A stretch of DNA of 64,000 nucleotides from Scybalomonas sp905214925 (GCA_905214925.1 CAJMOB010000001.1:186001-250000), one strand, 5' to 3'; counted from the first letter of the stretch, positions 18,510 through 27,184 are shown. A program made the numbers and translations. The notes: generated by a model from the letters alone, not told the origin.

Positions 18510-19205
18510 ATGACCTTAAATGAATTAGAAGAATTAGTACCAGAACTAAAAAAATATACAAAAAATATGCCTTTCGATATTCGTTCTCGCTGTATTGTAA
18601 AAAAGCATCCTGCTGGCACATTAATTCATCAAAAAAATATGGAACTTGACTATTTTGGAATTGTGGCTATGGGCTCAGATCGAGTCATTAACGAATTTGA
18701 AAATGGGAATATTTATATGATCGAAAGTAATCAATGTATTGACTTTATTGGAGAAGTAACAATTCTTGCCAAGATGCCAAAAACTTCTGTTACCATTGAA
18801 GCTGTAGAAGATTGTCTTGTGGCTTATATCAGTCGAAAAGATGCTGAACATTGGCTTTCCATAGATCACAATCTCCTTTCTCTTGTAGCTGAGAAAGTCG
18901 CCTACAAGCTCTATCGTTCTTCTTATCACAATGGACTAAAATTATTCTATCCACCAAGCTACTTATTATTGGACTATATAGGCAAATATGCTCGTTTTCA
19001 CCATATCCGTCTAGGGCAGACACTCACAATCACTAAGACTCGTCAAATGCTTCAAGAAGAAATTGGGATTAATGTAAAAACATTAAATCGAACGATTATG
19101 CAACTAAAAAAAGAAGGGTTTTTTACTCTTTATAAAGGAAAAATTACTTTTGATTATTCCCAATATTTAAAGATACTAGAATATTTAGAGAAAGAAAAAA
19201 ACTAA
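18510..19205 (+). CDS. Crp/Fnr-family transcription regulator
   Basis: The 231-residue regulator has an N-terminal cyclic-nucleotide-binding-like beta-barrel (about residues 20-130) and a C-terminal winged helix (about 150-215, TKTRQMLQEEIGINVKTLNR). No Fnr-type N-terminal cysteine cluster is present, so oxygen sensing through a 4Fe-4S cluster is unlikely, and the effector is unknown. GGATAGGAG precedes the ATG. Its divergent placement makes control of the DUF3100-amidohydrolase-hydroxylase operon the obvious hypothesis; that operon has a TATAAT at 18316-18321 but no good -35, which fits activation. Confidence 0.88.
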   Translation: MTLNELEELVPELKKYTKNMPFDIRSRCIVKKHPAGTLIHQKNMELDYFGIVAMGSDRVINEFENGNIYMIESNQCIDFIGEVTILAKMPKTSVTIEAVEDCLVAYISRKDAEHWLSIDHNLLSLVAEKVAYKLYRSSYHNGLKLFYPPSYLLLDYIGKYARFHHIRLGQTLTITKTRQMLQEEIGINVKTLNRTIMQLKKEGFFTLYKGKITFDYSQYLKILEYLEKEKN

Positions 19206-19308
19206 CCTATATTCAGGACCACCAGATTATCCCAACATCCTAAACATAACATATCAAAATATACTTCCTATCGTATTTATTTTCATGGAAATATTCATAT
19301 TTATATGG

Positions 19309-19380
19309 AAAAAAGGAGTATCCCACCTTGTAAAAACAGTTACCTTGTAACTATATTTTCTCTGTAGGATACCCCTTTTT
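19309..19380 (-). terminator. terminator after the acetyltransferase gene
   Basis: Long arms (AAAAAGGAGTATCC at the left, GGATACCCCTTTTT at the right) pair fully in the minus transcript when one G-U is allowed, with a 44-base apical region. It lies between convergent genes and may serve both. Confidence 0.7.
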
Positions 19381-19403
19381 CTATCTTTATTTTATCAGGA
19401 TTT

Positions 19404-19907
19404 CTATATTTTAATACGTGTATAATATTCATTTTCATCTGAATAAATGACACTTGCTCCATTGTTTTGCTGAACTTTTAAAGAGGCAGGGTTCTTTTTT
19501 GAACAAGATAGATATACTTCCTCTTCCTTCATCGTTTGTTTTAACTTCTCAATGGAAAGGGCTAACCCTTTTGTCCCATATCCTTTTCCTCGATATTGCT
19601 TTAAAATGCCATATCCGATATGTCCAGCTCCTTTTTTTAACGCCTCATTGAGCCAATGTCTAACTTTAAATAATCCAACGATTTCTTCCTCATCCCATAA
19701 GAAATAGTAAGTACATGGTACATATCCATCTGGTAAATCCATTCCCTTTGACTGATTTATCACTGTTGGTAATACCTTCTCTATAAACTCCTTTTTACTT
19801 ACTCCATAATATTCATTGATAAATCCATTTTCATCGGCAGGAAATTGTTTCATCGCCTCATACTCTTTTTCATAATCATCTAAATTTGCTTCTTTCAAAA
19901 ATAGCAT
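19404..19907 (-). CDS. GNAT-family N-acetyltransferase
   Basis: The 167-residue protein has the GNAT fold. The acetyl-CoA-binding segment is visible as YGILKQYRGKGYGTKGL (Q/RxxGxG/A type), followed by LSCSKKNPASLKVQQNNGA, the usual motif B region. The start chosen is the ATG at 19907 behind GGGGGA; an upstream in-frame extension looks untranslated. The substrate is unknown. It stands alone between its terminator and the rsgA unit. Confidence 0.85.
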   Translation of the reverse strand: MLFLKEANLDDYEKEYEAMKQFPADENGFINEYYGVSKKEFIEKVLPTVINQSKGMDLPDGYVPCTYYFLWDEEEIVGLFKVRHWLNEALKKGAGHIGYGILKQYRGKGYGTKGLALSIEKLKQTMKEEEVYLSCSKKNPASLKVQQNNGASVIYSDENEYYTRIKI

Positions 19908-20123
19908 ATAAAAATCCCCCTTTAAATTAAATTTAATCCTATTATAGGAATAAATAATATATTTTTCAAACACTTTTTCCTATTTTTAACATCAATATTC
20001 CTATTTTATCATTTTTTTCAGATAACATTTTCAACTTTATTTATTGAGATCTGGATATTACATGAAACTATCATAGCGTATTGTTTGGAAGGGAGTAGTC
20101 TGTGAGAAATCCTATAATATAAA

Positions 20124-20159
20124 GAAGGAAATTACCACATTTCCATGATAATCTCCTTC
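20124..20159 (-). terminator. terminator hairpin, dispersed family A, copy 2
   Basis: The stem GAAGGAAATTA / TAATCTCCTTC has an A-C mismatch on the plus strand that becomes a G-U pair in the minus transcript, as expected for a terminator of rsgA. Its loop and its flank CATAATTTCTCTATTTACAT match copy 1. Confidence 0.8.
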
Positions 20160-20196
20160 CCATAATTTCTCTATTTACATAAAAATGTTATCATTT

Positions 20197-21261
20197 TTAT
20201 TTCCCAAATTTTTTGGCAAACTTTCTGGCATTTTTCATGCCACCAACCTCTTTAAACATTCGATCCAGTTTTTTCACTTCAATCTCTTTGCTGCTCAATC
20301 CATCGTATCCAGCTTCATGCTGTAACTTGAAATAGCTATCCAAACGACGTTGATCAATGAGACCGTCTTCTAATGCCGCCAATACTGCACACCCTGGTTC
20401 ATTGGTGTGGCTACAGTCCCGAAATTTACATTGACTTCCCAACTCTTCAATCTCATGAAATGTTCTAGATAAATCTACACTCTCAGCTCCCATTTCACGC
20501 ATACCAGGAGTATCGATGACGACACCACCGAGTGGACAAGGAAACATTTCACGCCCTGTTGTCGTATGTCGACCTTTATCTGCTTTGCCAATTTCTTTCG
20601 TCTCCAGCACTTCTTCTCCAAGCAAACGGTTGATCATTGTAGATTTTCCAACACCAGAAGAACCGATAAATGCACAAGTCTGATTTTTAGAAAAATAAGG
20701 TTCAAATTTCTTGGCAATATCCGTATCAAACATCGATAAAGCAATTACATCGGAAAAGAGGGAAATCTGTTCCACCTCTCGAATCGCCTCTGACACATCA
20801 TCGCATAAATCCGCCTTTGTCAACACAATGACAGGCGTAGCACCACTATCCCAAGCAATAGAAAGATAGCGTTCCATACGATTTAAACTAAAGTTTTGAT
20901 TTAAGGACATACAAAGAAATACGGTATCTATATTAGCTGCAACGGATTGTGCTTGCCCTGAAATACCAACAGCCTTTCTTACAAAAAGACTCTTCCTTGT
21001 TAAAATATGATGAATGATAACCTCTGAATCCCCATCTTGTTTTCTTACCATAACGTAGTCTCCAACCGCAGGATACTGTGCTAACTCTTCGGTATCAAAT
21101 CTCATTTTCCCTGATATTTGTGCTAACGCTTCACCGTGTTGGGTAACTACCCGATATTTTCCACGATATTGAGCAACCACTCTTGCCAATTGGTATTCAG
21201 GATACAGAGTCGCCTCTGTAATAAAACGTTCATTTATAGCATAATCTTTTAAATAATTCAA
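20197..21261 (-). CDS. rsgA: ribosome small-subunit biogenesis GTPase RsgA
   Basis: This GTPase of about 354 residues helps late 30S subunit maturation. An N-terminal OB-like domain is followed by the family's characteristic rotated GTPase motif order: LTKADL (G4), GSSGVGKSTMIN (G1), then DTPGMRE (G3). A C-terminal zinc knuckle (CKFRDCSHTNEPGC) completes it. I prefer TTG at 21261 as start, because GGAGG lies eight bases before it. The in-frame ATG at 21276 overlaps that same GGAGG and has no ribosome site of its own. A hairpin in the leader may control translation. Confidence 0.93.
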   Translation of the reverse strand: MNYLKDYAINERFITEATLYPEYQLARVVAQYRGKYRVVTQHGEALAQISGKMRFDTEELAQYPAVGDYVMVRKQDGDSEVIIHHILTRKSLFVRKAVGISGQAQSVAANIDTVFLCMSLNQNFSLNRMERYLSIAWDSGATPVIVLTKADLCDDVSEAIREVEQISLFSDVIALSMFDTDIAKKFEPYFSKNQTCAFIGSSGVGKSTMINRLLGEEVLETKEIGKADKGRHTTTGREMFPCPLGGVVIDTPGMREMGAESVDLSRTFHEIEELGSQCKFRDCSHTNEPGCAVLAALEDGLIDQRRLDSYFKLQHEAGYDGLSSKEIEVKKLDRMFKEVGGMKNARKFAKKFGK

Positions 21262-21299
21262 TGTTTTTACCTCCATTTATCTCTATCAGCTATCGGATA

Positions 21300-21339
21300 G
21301 GAAGGAGGATAAGAATCTTACTGAACTCTACCTCCTTCC
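21300..21339 (-). promoter_or_regulatory. leader hairpin upstream of rsgA
   Basis: GGAAGGAGG and CCTCCTTCC pair across a 22-base loop within the rsgA leader. The CCTCC arm could alternatively pair with the GGAGG ribosome site about 30 bases downstream, so two exclusive structures are possible. Regulatory use is inference. Confidence 0.45.
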
Positions 21340-21504
21340 ATTCTTACAATTCCCTTTTTATTTGTATTCATCATAAAAATACTCTCCTTTCGTTTATAAT
21401 GAATGATTATATCATTTTATTTTCTGAAAGAAAAGTGAGGATATCTTCCAGTTTTCGTAGCATATATCTTACTAGTATGACTATCTCTTTCTGATAATAT
21501 TGTA

Positions 21505-21541
21505 AAAAGGAGATTACCACACTCCATGATAATCTCCTTTT
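21505..21541 (-). terminator. terminator hairpin, dispersed family A, copy 3
   Basis: The perfect stem AAAAGGAGATTA / TAATCTCCTTTT has the family loop and a T5 run on the minus strand. It follows the ACT-domain gene. Confidence 0.85.
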
Positions 21542-21589
21542 GCTCTTTTTCATTTTTATAAAATCATTTCGAATTTTTATTTTCTAAAA

Positions 21590-21955
21590 TTATACGACCT
21601 GATATCCAGCATTTATAAGCACCTCTAATGCTTTCTCATAGTTATCTTTTTTTGTCAAAATATAATCGGTATTATATGTTGAGATAGCAAATATCCCAAT
21701 CTTATTTTCTGCTAACAAAGCTGATATTTTGGATAGAATTCCGATCAGTGAAAAGTCTAACACACCCTGTATTCGAAACGCTTTCCAACCATCCTCTCGT
21801 TCTGTTACATTCTCTGGAATATTTTCTGTGATGCAAACTAAGGAATTTTCTTCATCGGTTTTACCGATAAAACAATACTCATTGTCTAAATTCACTTTTG
21901 AAAAATCTTTCACTTTACATACGGAAAAATCATAATCAATTTTCTTAATCTCCAA
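21590..21955 (-). CDS. ACT-domain protein
   Basis: The 121-residue protein ends in an ACT-like ligand-binding module (FSLIGILSKISALLAENKIGIFAIST followed by a Tyr-Ile-Leu strand), as in small ACT proteins that bind amino acids or other metabolites. It has no enzyme domain. The start is TTG at 21955 with AAAGGAG seven bases before it. It lies 34 bp behind a cyclase-family hydrolase gene on the same strand, so the two are probably co-transcribed. Its ligand and partner are unknown. Confidence 0.75.
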   Translation of the reverse strand: MEIKKIDYDFSVCKVKDFSKVNLDNEYCFIGKTDEENSLVCITENIPENVTEREDGWKAFRIQGVLDFSLIGILSKISALLAENKIGIFAISTYNTDYILTKKDNYEKALEVLINAGYQVV

Positions 21956-21989
21956 AATCTTTCTCCTTTATGTACTATGTATTTAGAAA

Positions 21990-22748
21990 CTATTCTGTTA
22001 TTGCCCAAACTCTCGCAGGCAATCCTGTTGCCCCTTCAAATCTCGGATACGAAACAATTACTACTGCACCTGCTTCAGCTACTTGATCAAGATTCGTTAA
22101 CATCTCTACTTGAATTTTTCCCTTTCCAAGAACATATCTCTCACAAATTAAATCACCTGCAGCTTCTGCAATAACAGAAGCATCGGTATCTAATGTTTCA
22201 TGACCATTCGCTGCTGCATTGCGCTCTTCATAAATGTACTGCAACGCTTCTAAAGACCATCCTGGAAAATTATCATTTCCATCTGTGTCTGTTCCCGAAA
22301 TTGCTTCCATATCCGGCCATTTCTTTGACCAATCTGTTCTCAATGCAACAAATGCCCCATCTGGAATATTTCCATATTTTTTCTCATATTCCTTGATGTC
22401 ATCGACTGTGACTGCATAGTGAATATCTTGTTTTACTTTCTTGGTAATATCAATCACAACCAATGGAAAAATCAAGTCATTGACACCATATTTTTCGGAA
22501 AGATCTTTTCCTTTTATAAAATGCCCTGGAAAATCGATGTGTGTTCCAAATTGCCCTGGAAACTTAAATGTCTGAATCAAGCAATCAAGCATTTCATTTC
22601 CCCAATCAAAACACGTCTTTCCTAATTCAACTGATCCATCTGGAATCCCTGCCCAGTAAGGACTATCATTATTAAGCGAAAGTGTCAAATCCACCCACTT
22701 GTAATTCTTTGCCCCTGCTAAGGCATCCCATAGCTTATACTTACTCAT
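21990..22748 (-). CDS. cyclase-family (kynurenine formamidase-like) metal hydrolase
   Basis: The 252-residue protein belongs to the cyclase/kynurenine-formamidase-like family. It has the metal-binding HIDFPGH (HxDxxxH) near residue 70 and the conserved early segment VDLTLSLNNDSPYW. Family members hydrolyse amide or lactone bonds, but many have no assigned substrate. No kynurenine pathway genes are nearby, so I do not assign that function. AAGGAG precedes the ATG, and an ACT-domain gene follows closely. Confidence 0.82.
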   Translation of the reverse strand: MSKYKLWDALAGAKNYKWVDLTLSLNNDSPYWAGIPDGSVELGKTCFDWGNEMLDCLIQTFKFPGQFGTHIDFPGHFIKGKDLSEKYGVNDLIFPLVVIDITKKVKQDIHYAVTVDDIKEYEKKYGNIPDGAFVALRTDWSKKWPDMEAISGTDTDGNDNFPGWSLEALQYIYEERNAAANGHETLDTDASVIAEAAGDLICERYVLGKGKIQVEMLTNLDQVAEAGAVVIVSYPRFEGATGLPARVWAITE

Positions 22749-22899
22749 CCTACCAACTCCTTCTCATTTTTTCATGTTGAGAAACATATCTTATAAGTTC
22801 CTCATAATATAATCTATCGTTTCATAGAAAGCCATAAGAAATCCTGTCATTTTCTTCGTTTCATTATTTGGTAAGCATCTATCCTTTTTATATACAAAT

Positions 22900-23580
22900 T
22901 TATTTTGCTTTCCATGCTCTTCCTGCCTTATTTTGCTCTATCATGCATTGCATAAATTTTTCTCTTGTCACATCTTTTGGACGGAATTTCCATTCAGTAC
23001 CTGTCATCGCCTTATCTACCATGACCTCGAACTCATCTTCTTTAATTTCAATATCATCGAAACAAATCGGTAATCCTATCTCTTTGTTGAACTGCATAAT
23101 ACGATCTCTTTCGTCCAACTTTCCATCATAAGTAAGAAGACAAAGGACACCTAACGCTACAATTTCTCCATGTAAGTGCTTATGCCCTGCTTCCGTCACC
23201 GTTGAACCATAATAAACACAATGTGCCAATGAGGAATTATAGTAATAATCTGGCATCTGCGTTGTCATATTGGATACTAATCCAGTCGAAACAATAATAT
23301 CTAAGACTACTTGTTCTAGCGCAGTAGTTACTTTCTTCTCTTTACATGCCTGTAAGGCATCTTTTCCATAAGCAAGCAATGGCTCTGTACAAATCTTACT
23401 TAACTGTACCCCCATCAGCGGTGTATGAGATAAGTCATCCTCTTTACTAGAAAAAACAGCTTCACATTCTTTGGATAGGGCATCTCCAATTCCAGTCATC
23501 CCCTTTTTCATTTATTGTTTCTTATTGTAACACTGCACTATGACAGAGTCAACAAAAATCATATTCCTTTGGCTTATCAT
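22900..23580 (-). pseudogene. glycerol-dehydrogenase-like iron alcohol dehydrogenase, 5'-truncated remnant
   Basis: An open frame of 203 codons (22900-23511) encodes only the C-terminal metal-binding half of a GldA-like dehydrogenase. The metal ligands are kept: Asp in GIGDALSKECEA, His in LAHCVYYG, His in LHGE. The NAD-binding N-terminal half, about 150 residues, is absent. Upstream in the same frame 22 codons include NMIFVDSVIV, resembling the family's NPNMVIVDTKIV, then an in-frame TAA just before the ATG at 23511. Further upstream is the terminator of the next gene. I see no ribosome site at 23511, so I read this as a decayed gene. Confidence 0.75.
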
Positions 23581-23618
23581 AGCGGCTCCCCCATGACTCA
23601 TTGTCTTAGCATAAATAG

Positions 23619-23654
23619 AAAAAGCAGTCAGTCTTTATGACTAACCACTTTTTT
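23619..23654 (-). terminator. terminator after the DHFR-like gene
   Basis: Arms around a TTTAT loop pair along their whole length in the minus transcript if three G-U pairs are allowed, and a T-run follows. The reverse-direction pairing is poor, so it acts on the minus strand. Confidence 0.7.
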
Positions 23655-23685
23655 ACTATCCATCTTTTCTCTACAAAACAAGACA

Positions 23686-24216
23686 TTACCTACGGGTATA
23701 AACCAAATCCGTTATTCCATTATACGTTTGCGTATGGACTAATTTTAATTTCATTTCCTTAGAAGTGTTTCCAAACAATGAAATACCCGAACCTAAAATT
23801 GTTGGTATCACTGAAATATAATATTCATCAATGAAATCCTTCTCTACTAATTGTTGAATAATATTTGCTCCTCCACAAATCCAAATATTTTTTCCTTGTT
23901 TCTGTTTTAATTCATTGACAACATCCCAAGGAGCTTTTTCTGTAAATATAATTTTATTTGTGGAAGATAACTTTCTATGTGTAATCACATAGCTTGTCAA
24001 CTCATCATATACCCATTCTGTTGGAGATAATTCTGTCACAACTTGATGATAAGTATTCCATCCCATAATAACTGTATCTACATCTTTTATAAAATTTGAA
24101 TAGACATCCATATTTTCTTCCTTCTCACTCTGTCCATTCAACCAGTCTACGTTTCCATTACGATCTGCAATATATCCATCAAGACTCATTGCAATAAATA
24201 AAACAATCTTCCTCAT
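23686..24216 (-). CDS. dihydrofolate-reductase-like (RibD C-terminal) protein
   Basis: The 176-residue protein of the RibD-C/DHFR-like superfamily begins MRKIVLFIAMSLDGYIAD, then has NVDWL, VIMGWNTYHQV and WICGGANIIQQL, the NADPH-binding segment. Such stand-alone proteins are annotated as dihydrofolate reductase family, though most have no proven activity. I chose the ATG at 24216 behind GAGGTAG; an upstream TTG overlapping the previous gene is less likely. It follows the VanY-like gene by 20 bp and ends at a clear terminator. Confidence 0.85.
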   Translation of the reverse strand: MRKIVLFIAMSLDGYIADRNGNVDWLNGQSEKEENMDVYSNFIKDVDTVIMGWNTYHQVVTELSPTEWVYDELTSYVITHRKLSSTNKIIFTEKAPWDVVNELKQKQGKNIWICGGANIIQQLVEKDFIDEYYISVIPTILGSGISLFGNTSKEMKLKLVHTQTYNGITDLVYTRR

Positions 24217-24236
24217 ATTAGCTACCTCATAAAATT

Positions 24237-25430
24237 TCAATTTTCCATCAAAGAAACAGGATAATCAAACCCATTTTTTAATGTATATTCTTCTAACGTC
24301 AATCCTTCTTCATATAATTTAGTAGCTAGCTTTACTCCAACATATCGATAATGCCATGGCTCATTTGCAATACCTGTAATATCTATTTTATCACTTGGAT
24401 AGCGAAGAATAAATCCATATTTATGGGCATTTTTAATGACCCACTGATATTCTGGCGTACTACCAAAAACACCATACTGCCCATCGATTACACTTTGACT
24501 TGTTAAATCTACACTGAGTCCCAATTGATGTTCACTTGTTCCTGGAACTGCTACTAAACTAGCAGCGGTCACTTCATCATAAATTCGAAAATATTCATCG
24601 TAAATCTTTTGTTGCTCTTCATAAGAACGATATGCACTATTTACCGCAAGTATAAGTCCTTCTTTTTTCGCATCTTCATACATCGTTTCTAATGCTTTCG
24701 CTGCATCACTTCTCATTTTATTATTTGTAGTTGCGGTTGGAATATTGACTTCCACTAAATCTTCTGGAATATAATCTTTTGAAATAGAAAAACCTTTTTT
24801 AATTAATAGTGCCGTATTGGACGGATTCTCTAAAAAATACGTTCTATCAGATGAGTTTCTAGAATCAATAATAGAGTACGAAATATTCATAACAGCTTCT
24901 ACTGGTTCTAAATCAGACTCAACATATTGTGGTAAATCTTCTATCAATCTTCCGTTGATAGTTAAGTATGGCTCTACTTGTTTCCATTCCAACTGATTAT
25001 CCGCAAGAACACCAAAGTCATCTAAAGATAACTGCTTCATTAAAGAGCGCTGTGTTTCTAAATCATATCCTAATTCTTTTAACTTTGTATGATAGTTACT
25101 ATAAAATTCATCTACATAAGAAACAACATCTTCTACACTTACATTATCACTACTATATAGCTCATAATCATAATAATGATGTTGATTATTCACTTGATCC
25201 CATTTTGCCAAATCAATGATTTCATCTAAACTTAAATATTCTTGAATCTCTTCTTCTGATAACTTTAATAATGTAGTTCTAGCGTCTTTGTCATAACCTT
25301 TGATTCCTAACTGGATGCCAGTCCAATTAAAGGCTACGATACCGACTACAACGATTAGACATACCAGTATTCCTAAACCCGTTTTTAGAACTCGATGTCT
25401 TTGTTTTTTTCTTCCTCTTCGTTTCTTCAT
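24237..25430 (-). CDS. VanY-type D-alanyl-D-alanine carboxypeptidase (M15)
   Basis: The roughly 397-residue membrane-anchored peptidase has a basic N-terminus and one membrane span (about residues 15-37). A long extracytoplasmic region precedes a C-terminal M15B domain with SAYRSYEEQQ, the zinc motif SEHQLGLSVDL (SxHxxGxxxD) and EPWHYRYVG. It would trim the terminal D-Ala of peptidoglycan stem peptides outside the cell. AAAGGAG supports the ATG at 25430. No van resistance cluster is present, so this is more likely a wall-remodelling enzyme than a glycopeptide-resistance factor. Confidence 0.88.
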   Translation of the reverse strand: MKKRRGRKKQRHRVLKTGLGILVCLIVVVGIVAFNWTGIQLGIKGYDKDARTTLLKLSEEEIQEYLSLDEIIDLAKWDQVNNQHHYYDYELYSSDNVSVEDVVSYVDEFYSNYHTKLKELGYDLETQRSLMKQLSLDDFGVLADNQLEWKQVEPYLTINGRLIEDLPQYVESDLEPVEAVMNISYSIIDSRNSSDRTYFLENPSNTALLIKKGFSISKDYIPEDLVEVNIPTATTNNKMRSDAAKALETMYEDAKKEGLILAVNSAYRSYEEQQKIYDEYFRIYDEVTAASLVAVPGTSEHQLGLSVDLTSQSVIDGQYGVFGSTPEYQWVIKNAHKYGFILRYPSDKIDITGIANEPWHYRYVGVKLATKLYEEGLTLEEYTLKNGFDYPVSLMEN

Positions 25431-25522
25431 TATTGTTCTCCTTTGCATTATTATTGAAACCTCTACAAAAACTTAAGATATGGAAAATGTCTTATTTATC
25501 TCAAATTCCTGTATCCATACAA

Positions 25523-25558
25523 AAAGAAGATTACCATATATCCATAGTAATCTTCTTT
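25523..25558 (-). terminator. terminator hairpin, dispersed family A, copy 4
   Basis: The stem AAAGAAGATTAC / GTAATCTTCTTT has matched G-to-A and C-to-T changes relative to the other copies, so pairing is preserved. A T5 run follows on the minus strand, and the loop keeps the CCATA core. Confidence 0.8.
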
Positions 25559-25611
25559 CATTATACATTATTTTCTGCTATAATTTCAAAAAATTAGGCA
25601 TGAACTAGAAT

Positions 25612-26268
25612 TTAACTATTTTCAGGGAATAACAATTCAATCAGATGAATTGCCTCTTTTCCTCCCTGATTGATTCCAGATAAACACGATGTACAATAAC
25701 ATACTACCTTTTCTGTTTCAATTGCCCTACAATGATTCTGCAAGTATTCTTGTTGTTCCAATATTGAAAGCGGTTGATACATACTAGCTCCATCGACTAC
25801 ATATCTTTGTGGCGCAAATCTCTTTTCAGCCTCTGTGCATGGTCCCAGTAAATCAGCACCACAAAACTTTGTCCGTTCATAGTTTTCTTCTAACTCTACA
25901 ACTTCTATATTCATTTTCTTCATCAAAGAGCGAATTGCATCTTGCACATTTCTTTTCTCATAAGATCTCCAACAATCCTGAATTGCCATTCTTTCTCCAT
26001 GATAATTAGGAAATGGAAATTCTAAATCTTCATCTATAATTTCCCACACAAATTTTATATTTTTAACTACGCTACTTTCTTCCATGATAGCCGCACAGTT
26101 GCTACATATTACTACAGCAGTATCTTCTTTGTTAGCTTTTTTGCAAAATACTTTACAGCATCCAACCGTTTCTACTTGCTCTCTATTCTCAAGATATTTT
26201 CTTAATTTATTGCTAGCATTGGCATGTTTTACCTTTGTATTGCAACTTGGTAAAAATATTTTACTCAT
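25612..26268 (-). CDS. cysteine-rich CCG-type (HdrB-like) protein
   Basis: The 218-residue protein has thirteen cysteines in two CCG-like modules: Cys9, Cys37-Cys38, Cys55-x2-Cys58; then Cys99, Cys136-Gly, Cys192-x2-Cys195. This resembles the tandem CCG domains of heterodisulfide reductase HdrB and related proteins, which bind special iron-sulfur clusters or zinc, although the second module lacks the paired cysteines. There is no signal peptide or membrane span. AGGAG precedes the ATG at 26268. No Hdr or electron-transfer partner is adjacent, so the function is open. Confidence 0.65.
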   Translation of the reverse strand: MSKIFLPSCNTKVKHANASNKLRKYLENREQVETVGCCKVFCKKANKEDTAVVICSNCAAIMEESSVVKNIKFVWEIIDEDLEFPFPNYHGERMAIQDCWRSYEKRNVQDAIRSLMKKMNIEVVELEENYERTKFCGADLLGPCTEAEKRFAPQRYVVDGASMYQPLSILEQQEYLQNHCRAIETEKVVCYCTSCLSGINQGGKEAIHLIELLFPENS

Positions 26269-26461
26269 ATCATTATCTCCTATTTTATACAATAACTTTC
26301 AAGTTATCGTTCTGTTTTTATCCCTATTTTATAAGGATTTCATTATATTTTCAACAAGTTTGTTCTGTTCTTATAAGAGATTGTTGCCAATTTAGTTTCT
26401 GACTCGTTACCTTCATGTAAATTATCTTCTTTCCATACAATGCTGCAGCCATTGATACAAA

Positions 26462-27184
26462 CTATATATGATATTTCTCATATAATTCAGGTAGAATCTC
26501 TGCCAAATTCCGATATTCAATACAACAATGTTCCGCCATGCCTCGGGCAGTCTTAGCAGTGAGGAGCAGTTTTCGAAGCAGAGGATTTTTTAGGCTTCTC
26601 CCAAGCCAGAAACGGCTAATCAAAACAAGTCCATCCCCGGTCTGCTTGTAAATATGTGACATTTCCGTATGCTTCACAAGACCATTGAAAGCGCTGACAT
26701 GTCCACAGACAATGAGCGGAATGTCGTTTTCCTCCATGGTCTCCCTAGAAAAACCGAACTCTTCAGGCGTCACAAAGTCAATCTGCAAAGGCATCTTGAT
26801 TCCTCCGATTCGCTCCACTGGACGTTGAGAATTGGGCTGAAACGGTGGCATAGTATTCTGCTCAAAATAGACTCTATCCTTTTTAGGGTAAGAAGTACTA
26901 ATATGAGCACTAGGAAACCAGATCTGATAACGCAAACTCTCCTTGCAATGCCACCAGAACCACCATCTAATCATCTCTGGCGTAATCTTTGGCATAGGAC
27001 AGGTCATGGAAACCAGCCAATCTCCATTTTCATACTGCCGATAACCCACTTCCTGCTGAAGTTCACTGCTACGCAAAATATTCTCCTTTTCCTCTAAGGA
27101 TGTTAATGTGATCTTTGCTGTATCAAGCCGTTTCTGAATCTTTGTTGGAATCTTCGGTAGAGGCTTGTCTAGTAATTCTTTCAT
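26462..27184 (-). CDS. PhlG/phloretin-hydrolase-like C-C bond hydrolase
   Basis: The 240-residue protein matches the DAPG-hydrolase family by the aromatic segment ITPEMIRWWFWWHCKESLRY and by a candidate zinc set: His94 (WFPSAH), Glu124 (PVERIGG), His219 and Glu223 (AEHCCIEY). The spacings of 30 and 4 residues agree with PhlG ligands as I recall them (His129, Glu160, His270, Glu274). Known members cleave 2,4-diacetylphloroglucinol or, in the gut anaerobe Eubacterium ramulus, phloretin. A polyphenol or related diketone substrate is therefore likely. AAGGAGG supports the ATG at 27184. It is divergent from a TetR regulator. Confidence 0.8.
   Translation of the reverse strand: MKELLDKPLPKIPTKIQKRLDTAKITLTSLEEKENILRSSELQQEVGYRQYENGDWLVSMTCPMPKITPEMIRWWFWWHCKESLRYQIWFPSAHISTSYPKKDRVYFEQNTMPPFQPNSQRPVERIGGIKMPLQIDFVTPEEFGFSRETMEENDIPLIVCGHVSAFNGLVKHTEMSHIYKQTGDGLVLISRFWLGRSLKNPLLRKLLLTAKTARGMAEHCCIEYRNLAEILPELYEKYHI

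Noticed and set aside
24237..25430. Vancomycin-resistance VanY
   Set aside because: No vanA/H/X/R/S genes are nearby; the protein fits a general D,D-carboxypeptidase.
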